Notes: generated by a model not told the origin, from the sequence alone. DNA of 64,000 nt from Anastatus disparis (GCA_017163975.1 JAFFSR010000082.1:919001-983000), one strand, 5' to 3'. Shown: positions 21,378-33,412, counted from the stretch's first letter. Numbers and translations are program-made.

Positions 21378-22330
21378 CGATGCCAGGTATAATGGATTGT
21401 GATGTAAGTATCGATTTTTCATAATTCCCTTCATTTTCAAATAAGCTTTAATTTTTTCTCGCTCCAAGAGCCTTGTGTATAATAAACCATATTCTACTCC
21501 TTGACAAGCAAAGATTAATTTTCCAATAATTTTCGATAAATCTTTTATCTTACAATAACAATTTGATTTAAATTCCATAAGTAATTTAGAAATATTTTCT
21601 CTTTTATCTTTTGTTAATTTAATGATGTATTTCTCTGAATCTATCATTAGACCTAAGTATTTACATACGGTATTTGGGGTTAGTATACTTTTAGTAAAAT
21701 TTATAACAAATCGTAAGTATTTTAATAATTTTACTGTTTCAGTTAGATTATTTACACAGTTATTATAATAATGTCCAATACATGTTATATCATCAAGATA
21801 TATTCTTGATTTATGACCCTTTGATTTTAACAAATTCACGACGACTTTGCAAAATTTCGTGAAAATAAATAGATTCATATTTAAACCAAAAGGTAAGCAA
21901 GTAAATTCATATAAGTTGCCTTGAATTCAAATCTTAAATATTTTCTAATTGGTTGATGTACTGGTATTGAGAAATGCGCGTCTTTTAAATCTATTATTCC
22001 CATGTAATAACCTGGTAATATTAATTTGTCAGCTGATTTAATATTTTTCATTTTAAAGTGCTGTGTTGTAATAAATTTAATTCTGCTAAGTTTAGAATAA
22101 ATCTGTAAGAACCATCCAGTTTTTGTCCTAAAAAATATTTTGATAAAAATTGATCTTTTTTGTATTTACATGATTCTATCGCGCCTTTTTGTAGAAGTTT
22201 GTTAATATCGATTTGAATTACTGCTATTCTTTCGTCACTTAGATTTATACAAGGAATATTTACTTGGTTAACTGTTTTATTAAATTGGATTTTATAACCT
22301 GACATACAATTTAAAATGAATTTGTTAGCT
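21378..22330 (-). pseudogene. DIRS reverse transcriptase
   Basis: Blocks in order on the minus strand: MSGYKIQFNKTVNQ, LLQKGAIESCKY, QFLSKYFLGQKLDGSYRFILNL, a frame break near 21880-22050, then KSRIYLDDITCIGHY with the YLDD catalytic motif, and CKYLGLMIDSEKYIIKL. This matches DIRS reverse transcriptases, not gypsy. Frame breaks make it inactive. Confidence 0.85.
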
Positions 22331-23160
22331 GTTTTTCAATTTTCCAAGAAATTTTTCAAATGACCTGCGTTTTTTACACTACCTGTTCTTCGTTTTCATT
22401 TGGCTGCATGAGTACACGTTGATCTCCTGTGTTCTGCTGTCGTGCGCGCTCTCGTTTGTAATTATTGCGTGATCGATACGTTCTTAGTGTTTGGCCATTG
22501 TTGAAATTCTCCTAAAGGGGACCTGGCCTGTTCACCTGCAGGTTGTAGAAGTTTAAATTTTCTTCGCTTTTTTAAATTAATTTTTCTCAAAAAAGATATT
22601 TATCAGGTTTTGTTTCCTCGAGCGTTTGTTTCATATCTTATGATAAAGCAGTTAAAATGCAACCCTGTCTTGACTTATTTTGGCTATGCATTAAGTCACC
22701 AAGGAAAATGCCAATATCTAGTGCACTTTGAAAAGTATCGTTATAGTCCATTTTTCCTGGGTTTGATTTTTCTTTGATGAGCTTTTGTGTTAATAAACCC
22801 AACGAAGAGGATGCGCCACTTACTAATTTTTGTTTGAACATGACGTAAGCATCTTTAGTTATTAACTCTTTTGGCATTTGTACTAATAGTTCTGGGTTGA
22901 TTCTAGGCGCTTGAAGTCCTGGCAATTCGGAATATTTTTCCAATATATCATTGCGATCAGCCTTTTTCATGCCTTTGTTATAATAATATAATCATCTTTT
23001 ATATACTGCACCATTAAGGTTAACCTCTGAACCTTTTTCCTTGTCTGGATCCACACCAAGAATTTGAGCGAAATTCGTATCCAAAACTTCATTATTTTCA
23101 TCATTTTCAGGTTTTGCTGCATTCGTATTTTTAACTTCATCATCTGCAAGATTGTATGTT
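22331..23160 (-). pseudogene. DIRS Gag-like region
   Basis: The minus-strand frames include FAQILGVDPDKEKGSEVN and, after a stop, NDILEKYSELPGLQAPRINP, then FQSALDIGIFLGDLMHSQ. The LGxDP and KYxxPxNxxxLxxPxLN-like patterns are seen in DIRS Gag. A Pro/Arg-rich linker with stops (22330-22630) leads to the reverse transcriptase through GHLKNFLEN. Function is inferred from position. Confidence 0.65.
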
Positions 23161-23269
23161 TTTCTTAGGAAATGCGTAATTTATTTTTAATTTAAAAAAT
23201 TATTGTTATATATTATATATAAAAGTCATTTTATATATTATATACACATAATAATCAAAACAATGCTTA

Positions 23270-23640
23270 TAGAAATAAATTAAAGCGGATAACAATTGTA
23301 ACCAACACTTTTACATTCAATTACATGTAGCGGGCAGTGTATATAGCTAATGCTTACTATATTAATTTATTTGAAGCGAACAGTGTTCGCAGTGTTCATA
23401 ACCTATGCTTCTCATATGCATTTATTTACAACAGCAGTAATTACAACCAAAAAATAATTATATGCATTTAATTGCAGCGGGAAATTGTAACCAACGCTAA
23501 TTTAAAAAATTTTGTTTGCAGTGGACCGATTTAGATTCTAGTCAATGTATATCACTATATTTATTTTCAGCGGGCAATTGAAAACCAATGTATGCTCTAT
23601 TTTAATTTATTTTAATTTATTTATTTATTTATTTATTTTT
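23270..23640. repeat. degenerate ~45-55-bp tandem array (GCAGCGGGCAATTG type)
   Basis: About seven units, each with TTTATTTxCAGCGG(G/A)CA, then ATTGTAACCAATGC-like text and a TATATTAA end, for example at 23284, 23330, 23368, 23415, 23472, 23515 and 23565. The units differ in length and sequence. The array lies directly upstream of the DIRS element on its own strand and may belong to it. A T/TTTA run follows. Confidence 0.65.
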
Positions 23641-24162
23641 TTTTTTTAACTAACCGCTTAATTTGTTGAGCGTGTTATTTATATAAAGAAAATAACCCCA
23701 ATAGGTTACGCCTCATAAAAAAGAACTTTTTTTCACCTTTAGATTATTGAACAATATCCTCTTCATGACCTGAAAATTCATACTAAGGTTCTGATAGGTC
23801 TGATTCACTTAAAGAAGAGATAGATTGATCATCGCTTAAGCTGCTTTCTTCTCCTGGGCACATGGGGGTATCTTCTTGTATAAAAATTTGGCAATTTTTT
23901 AAAAATATTAATAATTTTTTTAATTACTTTAACATTATTTATAACTTTCTTACTGTCGTTTTCATCACCTTTTAAAAGTTAAATCAATCCCGTAGATTTA
24001 ATTTCAGCATAAAAGATCCTACTGCAGTTGATATTTGCATTTATCATTTTTTTTCTAATATATGATGTGATTATCTTGCATTAATACATCATATATTGAT
24101 TATATTATTGTAAGACTTAAAAACAACACACTACAGTCGGAGGAACACGGACGCAACAGCTG
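23641..24162. other. spacer, no gene seen
   Basis: AT-rich sequence. On the minus strand 23750-23880 has an acidic, Ser-rich open stretch of the kind found near Gag N-termini, but there is no recognisable domain. Confidence 0.4.
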
Positions 24163-24424
24163 AGGGGCGATTCAACCTATGCTACATATGTATATATCAC
24201 GGTGATATGTATGTACGTTCGAACGTAAGTTGGTAGCACTGCTAAGACAAGTCGTCGCGCGCATTGAATCGTCTGTCGAACCGTCAAGACCTTAAGTCTC
24301 CGTTTCCATGTAGATACAATTTTTGCGCGCGACGACTTGTCTTAGCAGTGCTACCAACTTACGTTCGAACGTACATACATATCACCGTGATACATACATA
24401 TGTAGCATAGGTTGAATCGCCCCT
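24163..24424. repeat. 262-bp foldback with near-perfect ~115-bp arms
   Basis: AGGGGCGATTCAACCTATGC at the left is inverted at the right end. The arms contain ATATCACGGTGATAT and GTACGTTCGAACGTAAG, themselves small palindromes, and GACAAGTCGTCGCGCGC near the centre. It is GC-richer than its surroundings. The target duplication is unclear. Confidence 0.85.
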
Positions 24425-25289
24425 CTGTAGTGTCGTAGTGTTGCCAGATGTAATATTTATATTTCATGAGTCAAATGAGAACTACGAATAATCTGCTTTG
24501 ACTTGTTTTCAAATCAAATAATTTTTAATTACTTTTTCCGTGACTCTGGTTTAGGATTTATGAACTCATAATTTATAAGTACAGAATTTCTCTATATATA
24601 TTTATAAGTATAGGGCTCACAACTTCATAGCTTAAGAGGATTTGGTATGGGATTTATGAATTCTGATGTTATAGGTCCAAAGTCTACTGCTTATTGGTCA
24701 AGGATTCGTGGTTCTAAATTTTATGAATTAATGGTTTACGTTTCGCAAAAAATAGTAGATTTTCTTACAAGGAGATAAAATGAAACTTCCGCACGTACGT
24801 GTTATGACGGTCGAGGCGTCAGCCTTATGAACGAGAAAGAGAGGGAGAGAGAGAAACACATAATAACACACGCACAAGCCTCTTTTATTTTTTTATATGA
24901 GTTAAAATGAGAAAAAAGAGTGTGTACACTTTTTATAACACTACACTACACTATTTATAATATAAGATTTTAAAGTTTAGAATCATATTTTATTAGAATA
25001 CAATTCGTTTTAATTTATAAACGCAACGTACATATCGTCTGTCTTTTTTTTATGTTATGAGAGAGACAAAGACAGAATACAATCATAAACACGAGCCTAC
25101 GACTTTTAGCAACAGTTTTGGTTAGGTCAAGTCTATGTTTCTCCTTGAGAGATATCTTAACGTGAGGCACGGAAGGCGCCGACAGGAGGCGCATGAGTCG
25201 TTTCAACTGTAGCTAAAAGTGCTACTTTTTCTAGTGTAAAGGCTCGAAGGCTCGGCGGAACCGCGTGGTTTCGCCGAAGGGATAGAGGA
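24425..25289. other. spacer with GA microsatellite, no gene recognised
   Basis: A GA-rich tract lies at 24835-24862. A 63-codon minus-strand frame (25015-25206) is basic and unrecognised. A short hairpin, CGGCGGAACC/GGTTTCGCCG, lies near 25254-25278. Confidence 0.45.
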
Positions 25290-25560
25290 AAGTATTTTTT
25301 GTCATGAGGACGAATTAATTTTGATGCTTTGTTTTCAAGAAAAGTTGGACATAAGTTAGGCTAGAGAATATAATGTTTAATTATGTCAAACTTTTCTTCA
25401 AAACTAAGCATCAAAATTAATTTGTCCTTATCAGAAAGAATATTGTTTTTTATTGTAAAAGTTGTGGACAACTCTTAGTTTTTATCAATAATTGCTTGTT
25501 TTTCCAAAAACCTGCATTTTTCTATTAGAAAAGGATAGAAAGATCCAACGTCCTCTTTAA
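25290..25560. mobile_element. diverged family B foldback (partial)
   Basis: The arms show the family B blocks (GAATTAATTTTGATGCTTTG; GAAAGAATATTG; TTCTATTAGAAAAGGATAG) and a right end CGTCCTCTTTAA. The left terminus is lost or diverged. An old copy. Confidence 0.65.
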
Positions 25561-26390
25561 TTTTATATCTCCTTGATTTTGTAAAGTTGAACTTTTTTAT
25601 ATCCTAGTGTATCATTTACTACTTTTATTAAGTACAAATGCACAATATCACCCTTTCAGAAAAAAGTAAAATAATTGATCTATTTCTTTCAACCCTATTG
25701 CAAATAATACCGCCTTTTTATAATGTTATTAATCTTTTTAGAAGGTTTAAATTATTTCTCTTTGTGAAGAATTTATTATAATGTTCACCTATTTATGAAG
25801 AAAGAACTTGCAACTATATATTTATACGAAGTAGAATAAATAATTTACAAATATGAAATTAGTAAATATATTATTTTATTCATTTTTAAAAAAACAATCT
25901 TCAAAATTTGTACTTTATAAAAGCAGAAAATGTGACCCTGACACTTCTCTATTGAAAATAATAATTATATTTAGTGTTTCATGATTTCAGACGAAAAATT
26001 ACGTCGTTAAATGATGTTGTCGTTGAAAAAAATGATGTTATTTATGTTTCAATGCGTACTTTTTAACATGGTCACCATTGTTGTCCACTGATGGGTATAG
26101 CAATCGTTAGCAACTGCGTTCGCCACCTTTTTGCCGTTGAGTGCCTACTTTGGCGAACATTTCCTTGCAAGTATTGTATGTTCGACTTATGTTAGGTACC
26201 CGAACATCTCTGCCCTATCGAAAATTAACCTCTTTTTATAATGTCATTTAATGACGTTATTTGGTGTGTCAAAAATCGAAACGGAAAATGATGTTATTTT
26301 TGTTATAATAATGACGTAATTTTTGTTCGTATAACGTTATTAACATAAGACTTTTTTTTGCTTACTTATATATTTATACTTATATAGTTA
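25561..26390. repeat. spacer with dispersed AATGACGTTATT repeats
   Basis: AT-rich sequence. From 25990 a motif close to AATGA(C/T)GTTATTT recurs (26000, 26030, 26250, 26288, 26310) with partner text GGTGTGTCA. The same family occurs at 27340-27700 and 37190-37340. No gene is seen. The LTR at 26395 is inserted within it. Confidence 0.5.
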
Positions 26391-27220
26391 TACTTGTGAC
26401 GTCCTACTAGCTTATGGCTAGTAAGCCGCACTTGAATCGACTCCTCTGAGTCTTATCCTTGCCGTGTTTCGGCCTTGTAATTGTAAAGCCGTTAACCAGA
26501 CAAATCGCTATGCCGTCTGGTGCGAGCTCGAGTGTGTCAGTGTATAATGTTGGTACAATTGTGTTAGTAGATGATTATTTATGTTATAGGTAATGCCCGT
26601 TAATACTGAAGACCAAGTGCCTCAGTATGCGGGGCTTTACCTTTTAGGATGGGATCAGGTAATAGGTTGCTCGCCGCAACTCTTTATTGAAACTTCATTA
26701 AATAAAATTACAGAATAAAGTTAACGAACGCGCGAGCATGGAAGAATCATCAATTGTGTTGATGATTCCTCGATGCTTGGCGTGTATAGCAAAATCTAAT
26801 CAAGTTGAGCCGAGGCGAGGCAGAAGAGAGCCTTTCTCTCTGCTGGCCCGCTTTTATAGGCGCTGAACTCCAGTCCCCTCTTCTCTGATAGATTGGCACC
26901 GCCGGCGTTTGCGTGCGTGGTCCTGCTTTTCTCTTGCGCGCTTAGCCAATATGATGTTTAAGCGCGCTTTTAATGTATGATATACACACATGCATAACTT
27001 TGAGTGTGTGTGCGTTTCAGGAGCGTATATACTTTTCGCGCTTATGCTTATATTTCTTTAAATTCTTTTAGATTATATTACTTAAGTACTTAATTAGCAA
27101 CTATATTAATTTCTATTCATATCTTACTACCAAATTACGTTAATTATCGCATGCAAAATATATTATATTTGTTAACTGTAGCAATTAAAAGCCTACAATA
27201 CAACTGGGCGCTCACATACT
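26391..27220 (-). repeat. solo LTR with TACT target duplication
   Basis: The body is 26395-27216 (822 bp). On the minus strand it runs TGTGAGCGCC to GGACGTCACA, with TGTGA/TCACA ends, flanked by TACT at 26391-26394 and 27217-27220. On the same strand it has a promoter-like CCTATAAAAGCGGGCC (about 26852) and an AATAAAG polyadenylation signal near 26689. These fix the orientation and mark U3-R-U5. It is GC-richer than its surroundings. No internal region remains, so it arose by LTR-LTR recombination. A 4-bp duplication fits a gypsy-type element. Confidence 0.85.
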
Positions 27221-28261
27221 TATACTTTTTAAATCTTATAGTATCATTTGCTTGATAAGTTCAACACTCTTTCTGATGCCCTTTGTCACGAATAAAAAAA
27301 TAAAGTGTAATTCTTAATTGTGTCACTTTTTATGATACGAATTGTAACGAATGATAACATTATTTGTGTTATAAAAATAATGTGAAAATGAATGTTATAA
27401 ATGACGCCATTAATGACGTTATTAGGCGTGTTAGGAATTTGAAGAAAACAACGTCAGTTTTTTAACAAAAATGAGATTTTTCTTTTATCACAATTTGTGG
27501 CATATTAAGTAACCCTCCTTAGGACTAGACTTCATTTTCTGTTTGTAAAAAACGGAGTCAGAAAGACAGTTAAACGTATTATTTGCTGAATATTGTACGA
27601 TTTAAGAACCTGAATGACTTTGTAAGAGAATAAAAAAATTAGTTTTATATTCATAATGTCATTCTTGTAACCAAAATGACGTTATATAAGCTTTAACAAA
27701 GAGTAACACATTTCATTTCTCGCCGCTAAAACTAGCACATTTCAGAAGGCATTCGACCAAAAAGATTCCTGTGATCTTTTTATTACCATTTTAAACTATA
27801 ATTTCACCACGTCATCTTCAAAGTAACCTTAAAAATTTATTCACTGACCAATAGCTTCTTTGGTACTGATTTTTAGTCTTATTCAGTACAATTTTTGGCC
27901 GAAACATATGAAATTAACCTCAAAAATGCATATAGTGACTAAAAATGACCTCAACTATCATTTTTCTGACGTATTCGAGACAATTCTTTGCATGATTTCT
28001 TTGAAATAACTTCAAAAACATATTGATGGATTCTAAAAGCTTTTTACTGAGATTGTTTATATTGTTCAGTGCAATGTTTTGTCGAGCACCACCAAAGTAT
28101 CGCCAAATAATGCGCCTAGCCAGCAGAAATATTTGATGTTGTGCTATAGCATGATTTAAAAGTAATTAACATCAAAATAATAATGTAATATTACTAAAAT
28201 ATTTTACTATTTTGAAGATACATTAGCGAGCCGAGCTTGTATTGGAGTACAAGCAAGTAGG
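27221..28261. repeat. spacer with AATGACGTTATT-type repeats
   Basis: The region repeats TGACG(C/T)CATT-like text (27395-27430, 27655-27690). From 27720 on it is unrecognised AT-rich sequence. No gene is seen. Confidence 0.45.
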
Positions 28262-28333
28262 TGAGCCCCACATAGTATAAAACGTTTGAAATATTTTCGA
28301 AATATTTCAAAACATTTTATGCTGTGCGGGACA
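28262..28333. repeat. ~70-bp hairpin built on GAAATATTTC
   Basis: CCCCACATAGTATAAAACG pairs with CATTTTATGCTGTGCGGG around a TTTGAAATATTTTCGAAATATTTC core. Confidence 0.7.
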
Positions 28334-28586
28334 GCTCTGTAGTTTATATTTATTAGTATTACCGTAGAATATGTAGTTTCTGATTATATAAAGGAAATCA
28401 TGCCCTGATGAGACTCCCGTTCTTTACGGTATTAACTGTTCGAATTAAAAAATAAAGACAATGATTACATAACACAAGAACGTAACAATAATTTACAAAA
28501 ATATGCACATTTAGGCAATCTGAAACTGAAAATAAATTAGTCTGCTATTTTAGTAGATAACGAAAAAAATATTATCTGTATTAAAC

Positions 28587-28946
28587 TTGAAACATAATTT
28601 AATCATAAAAAAATTGTTCATTTTTAAATTACTAATTTTTTATTCGCTTTCTATTTGTTATTCATTATTTTCCTGTGTAATTCAGTTAAATTCAGTTTTT
28701 AATTTTAGAAATAATTATTTAATAATAATTTCGGTGGCTTTTTCGAGACACTCCTGTTCTGCCCGTCTTAGAGAGAATCCAGATGACATAACTTTTCAAG
28801 GGGTCGTGCTGTTCCGTGCCGTGCCGTATCCGTGCCGTTCTATAATGGAGTGTTCCATCCACACTATCTCTGCAGCAGCATTAAATGATTTATTTCATGT
28901 GGAAAATACAAACCCTATAATTAATGAAGATAGTGATGAAGATTGA
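28587..28946 (+). CDS. unrecognised ORF (up to 119 codons)
   Basis: An open frame has a hydrophobic, low-complexity N-terminus (LLIFYSLSICYSLFSCVIQL) that may just be AT-rich intron read-through. An acceptor-like TTTTAG precedes NNYLIIIS near 28707. The second half is more ordinary (SCSARLRENPDDITFQGVVL) and ends in an acidic tail, NEDSDED. Repeated CCGTGCCG lies inside. I recognise no domain. It could be the last exon of a decayed transposon gene. Low certainty that it is coding. Confidence 0.25.
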   Translation: MKHNLIIKKLFIFKLLIFYSLSICYSLFSCVIQLNSVFNFRNNYLIIISVAFSRHSCSARLRENPDDITFQGVVLFRAVPYPCRSIMECSIHTISAAALNDLFHVENTNPIINEDSDED

Positions 28947-29227
28947 AAAGAAATATAAAAAGAATAAGTTATACTTTATTAATATAAAATATTGTAATTT
29001 TTTATGATTAAAAATATTTTTTTAAATATAGACAAAATTAAAAATCAAATTTAAGAATTATTTTTCATACCATTAAATTCACTTGAAGATATCTCCTACA
29101 TAGCATGAAATATTTCCTAAATATTTCATACATCATTCCGAAAGATTAATTTGAAATATTACATAATATATTCAGGAAATCTTTCAAAAATAATAATAAA
29201 ATATTTCTAAGACTATATCGTGACTAG
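28947..29227. repeat. AT-rich stretch with GAAATATTTC-type motifs
   Basis: Many 10-bp palindromic motifs of the type GAAATATTTC or AATATTTCA occur here, the same family that fills 37370-38480. Confidence 0.5.
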
Positions 29228-29579
29228 AGTCAACTACCTCGATATGGCCTACCAGACCGACACAGGGAGGTAAAATTCTAAGTATTGATATACCCCCACC
29301 AATGACCGTTTTATTCGAATTGAGAAATAGTTTCTTACGCTCTGATTATGGCCAAGAAGCGCACTACATTTTTTGGCTTTAGATTCAGCCTACTTTATAT
29401 TCTTGTCTTCAAATCCATGTTTTTCCTATAAATAAAAGTTTAAGAAACTCGTGGCTATATAGAAAATGTCGGATATGAATTCCAGGACTCAAGAGTTAAT
29501 AGATATTGAAGGGATCAGCTTCGAGCATTGGCGGAGGGGTATGGCCATTAAAAGAGCAGTTATATCCAGGTAGTTGACT
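29228..29579. mobile_element. 352-bp MITE-like element with AGTCAACTACCT ends
   Basis: AGTCAACTACCTCGATAT at the left is inverted as ATATCCAGGTAGTTGACT at the right. The interior is unrelated to the other elements and has no gene. No clear target duplication, so the superfamily is unknown. Confidence 0.6.
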
Positions 29580-29659
29580 GTATATTTATACAGATTTCTT
29601 GAAAGATTTATGAAATATTTCACGAAATATTCTCTAAATATTTCTAAAATATTTCTTAA

Positions 29660-30042
29660 GAGCAGCCCGGATTCGCTGTCCTTGTCTAATTGGCATTTTT
29701 GTTATTTACTCAAGTATTAATCGGTGTATCTGCAAATTGAAGGTTAAGCGCAATAGATATTATTATTACAAATATTTAGTATATAAAAAAAAAATCTATC
29801 GCTTTGTTTTTGAGAAAAGTAAGGAACGCGAAAATATTATAAACATAATCTTTTACTTCGGCGTTCCTTACTTTTCTCAAAAACAAATCGGTAGATTTTT
29901 TTTTTCTTGTGCATAGATATTCATAATAATAATATCTATTGCGATCAACCTTTATTTTGAAGATACACCGATTAATACTTGAGTAAATAACAAACAACTC
30001 AATTGTTACTCGGTCGGTATCAGGTTCTACTCCGGCCTGCTG
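29660..30042. mobile_element. TTAA foldback MITE, family C, copy 1 (383 bp)
   Basis: TTAA flanks lie at 29656-29659 and 30043-30046. The left end is GAGCAGCCCGGATTCGCTG, with CTGTCCTTGTCTAAT inside. The central arms contain GAGAAAAGTAAGGAACGC. The right outer end differs (ACTCGGTCGGTATCAGG), so the two termini are not a simple inverse. Confidence 0.88.
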
Positions 30043-30046
30043 TTAA

Positions 30047-30810
30047 ATATTATTTTATAAATTTCTGAAATATTTTAAATATTTTATGGATTGTTTATAA
30101 TTATTTATAAATCCTACATTAAATATTTCTAAAACGTATCTTGAAACATTTTATGAAAGATTTAATAGATATTTCAAAAATTTTTAATGGAATATTTATA
30201 ATTATTAATAAATCTTTCGCAAAATGTCTTTTTGGTCAAAAAACGATTTTTTAAAGCTTATTCTCGTATTTTATGGATGCATATGATATAAATCCGACTG
30301 AATATCGATATTTAGGAGATTTTTTTGGTCGCTGAACGTGTATTTGGTGTTATTTTCATGATCAGAATGCAATAGAGCCTCTAAAATGCTATAAATCCAT
30401 AATATTTCCAGTTTTTTGATATTTTAGGTACTTTTCACCATTCCTACAAAAATCTGCAAAAAATATGAATGATGGATTTTATGAAAAGTAAAGTTTCTAA
30501 AAGTCAAAAATAAGTATGCCTTCATACCGTTAATGTACAGGCCATTTTGAAATTTTCAAATTTATTTTCAGGTTATGTTTGAGACTTGTAAGGTTTTATA
30601 TAGTTACTAAATATATGCGTTTTATCGTCCTCTTTTACCTCGATTTTGAATTTTGAAGATCCATCAAGAATTCACTTAATTATGGCAAAAAAATCGAAAA
30701 ACACATTTTTTGAGGTTATGAAGCCAATTTTGACCATAGGGATCTAAAACTTCTAGGATTTTAGTTTTTTGACAAGACAAAAAATAGGCAAAGTTTCAGG
30801 GAAATCCGAG
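30047..30810. other. spacer, no gene seen
   Basis: More GAAATATTTC-type motifs appear up to about 30220. From there to 30810 is unrecognised sequence with no open frame of note. Confidence 0.45.
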
Positions 30811-30814
30811 TCAA

Positions 30815-31107
30815 GAGGAGGTCACGTATTTCTGTCCTTTTCTAATCAAATAATTAATTTTTAGCAAAAACTAATAACTTCAGCAAAAAATAAAGAGAAA
30901 GCCGCATCTCGTATCAGGAAAAGCAAAATTTTCTTTAAAAAGAAAAAATTAATTTTATCGCTTCGATTTCAAGAAAACCTTGAAAAACCAAATTGTTTAC
31001 CCTAACCTCTGTGTTTTAAGTTTTTCAAGGTTTTCTTGGAAACGACGCGATAAAATTAATTCTTTCTCTTCAATGAAGATATTGCTTTTTCTTATGCGAA
31101 ATGCGGC
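30815..31107. mobile_element. family B foldback, truncated copy 2
   Basis: The left end is complete and flanked by TCAA (30811-30814, diverged TTAA). The right arm stops at GCGGCT near 31107, so the distal ~85 bases are lost. Confidence 0.85.
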
Positions 31108-31490
31108 TAAGGCCATTTTTACATGCTTATTCGGCTATACTCTTCATTTTAGAGGTTAATATTTATGTCCTAGAACATTGACAAACTACCTTCAATAAAC
31201 TGACAGTGACTTATTACTTAAAATCTTTTTTTTATCATACTAATAAATTATTTTTACATATCATTTACAATAGGATCATACAGATTTGAATTATATAAAC
31301 TTTTATAACTCAAGAAATTTTTGTTTTTTCTTTTATTTTGGAATATTATCGCAATCTTATTGCTTGTTTTCCTAATTTAATTGTGAATCTAACGTAATCT
31401 GAAAAATTTTTAAATCGTGCTCGAATATAATTTCAAACCATAATATATAATCACATTCATACAGACTATTCACATAGTTTTCATAATAAG
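31108..31490. other. spacer, no gene seen
   Basis: AT-rich sequence with no open frame, and no repeat recognised. Confidence 0.4.
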
Positions 31491-32668
31491 AATTGAGGGG
31501 CTGGAAACGAAAAGGGCACATAGCGCCGATCGTGCGTATAAGTATTGTCCAACTATACTAAATTTCAAAGTTGTTCATAATTAAATTTTTATGATTTAAA
31601 TTTATAAAGAATATTATTTCGCAACTTTTTTATGTTGGAATCATGTTAAAATTTTTTTTAATTTTTCAATTACTAGCCAAAAACACGATTTTTTAAAATT
31701 TATTATTTCAATGTTTTTTTCACTTCAACTCGTCGCGGTTTTTTTTCTATTGAATATTTAGCCTTGAAAATTTATTTACATATTCTGCAATATCTTCCGC
31801 AAGTTTTAGTCAAAGAACGAGGTCTTAATATTTATTTATTCACAAATAGCGAATTTCTAAACAAATAAGCCATGTAATCATGAACTGTTATTTTCAAAGA
31901 CAAAAGTTGAGTGACGAACTTTTGAAAATGGCAAATCTGCTAACACAGTATTAAAATATAATAGTTTAAGAAGTTTTTTGGAAAGTTTCAGATCTTTAAC
32001 TATTATAGTTATTAAATGAGAGCATTTTTAGATTTTACAATGTCTTACGCCAGACCGCGGAGTCAGCTGTTTGTTGCCCCACGATTCTTCACCTAACTCC
32101 GCGATCTGCGCGCAAGACATTGTAAATCTAAAAATGCTCTCATTTAATAATTATAATAGTTAAAGATCTGAAACTTTCCAAAAAACTTCTTAAACTATTA
32201 TATTTTAATACTGTGTTAGCAGATTTGCCATTTTCAAAAGTTCGTCACTCAACTTTTGTCTTTGAAAATAACAGTTCATGATTACATGGCTTATTTGTTT
32301 AAAAATTCGCCAATTGTAAATAAATAAATATTAAGACCTCATTCTTTGACTAAAACTTGCGGAAGATATTGCAGAATATGTAAAAAAATTTTCAAGGCTA
32401 AATATTCAATAGAAAAAAAAACGCGACGAGTTGAAGTGAAAAAAACATTGAAATAATAAATTTAAAAAAATCGTGTTTTTGGTTAGTAATTGAAAAATTA
32501 AAAAAAATTTTAACATGATTCCAACATAAAAAAGTTGCGAAATTATATTCTTTATAAATTTAAAACATAAAAATTTAACTATGAACAACTTTGAAATTTA
32601 GTATAGTTGGACAATACTTATACGCGCGATCGGCGCTATGTGCCCTTTTCGTTTCCAGCCCCTCAATT
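31491..32668. repeat. 1,178-bp near-perfect palindrome
   Basis: AATTGAGGGGCTGGAAACG at the left is exactly inverted at the right, and the pairing runs ~555 bases per arm with few mismatches. The centre (about 32045-32110) carries CCGCGGAGT/ACTCCGCG around a short loop. The arms include GGAAACGAAAAGGGCACAT and AAGTTGAGTGACGAAC. There is no coding capacity. It may be a foldback transposon. No certain target duplication because the palindrome runs into the flanks. Confidence 0.92.
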
Positions 32669-33408
32669 ATATTTGTATGCAATGTAAATCTAAACGTTAA
32701 AAGTAATATACTATTCTTCATGTTAAAGGTCAGTTTGAAACGAGGTTTTAGACATTTTTTACTGATCGAAAGTAGCACAAGGTGTAATTTCGTTTATTTT
32801 TAATAAAAATATATATCACAATTGCTTTCACTTGTAAATATCTATTTACTTTAAAAAATGAGAAACGGAAGCGTATAAATTTATTAAAATTCGAAAAACA
32901 AGCCAAAAAGGAAATAAATGAAAACTAAATACCTTTTTTAGCTATTTTCGATCAGTAAAGTTAGTCGAAATCTGAGCCTTGATTGGAAAATGACGCCATG
33001 ACATACAATGCAAATAAAATTAAGTGGCTAAAATAAGAACTACTGACCCTGGGCAAGATGCATTGGGTCTTATGGCTCCACTGAATTTTTAAATTTTTTT
33101 GTAGAATGTATTTCAGTATAGATACATGTACAACAAATGTTTAAATAAAAATTTACGATTATTTTATAAAATTTTGTTAACATGATTTATTTAAGATAAA
33201 TCATGTTAACAATAGTATTTTTGTACATAATCTTAAACAAATTTATAAATTTTTTTGAGGTAATGTAAAAAAATATACTAGAAAATTTTGACACAAATTC
33301 AGATAAATTCCATTCAATAACATATTTCAGAAATTATCACATATAAACATTTTTGCGAAATAGTTTTTATTATTTATTATTTTCATGACAACTCGCTGAT
33401 TACTATAC
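32669..33408. other. spacer with a perfect 15-bp-stem hairpin
   Basis: GTTAACATGATTTAT and its inverse lie around a 5-base loop at about 33177-33211. The rest is AT-rich and non-coding. Confidence 0.5.
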
Positions 33409-33412
33409 TTAA

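Larger units (their letters stand above)
20040..23160 (-). mobile_element. DIRS-type tyrosine-recombinase retrotransposon, degenerate
   Basis: Reading right to left on the minus strand, the order is Gag-like segment, DIRS-type reverse transcriptase, RNase H, then the N-terminal half of a tyrosine recombinase. This order and the sequence style are specific to DIRS elements, which integrate by recombinase, not DDE integrase. The recombinase stops short near 20040 without its C-terminal Arg/His/Tyr motifs, so the 3' end is truncated. Split or inverted terminal repeats were not found. Confidence 0.85.

Noticed and set aside
32575..32803. ORFs on both strands at the palindrome edge
   Set aside because: Generated by the palindrome and AT-rich flank, with no protein similarity recognised.
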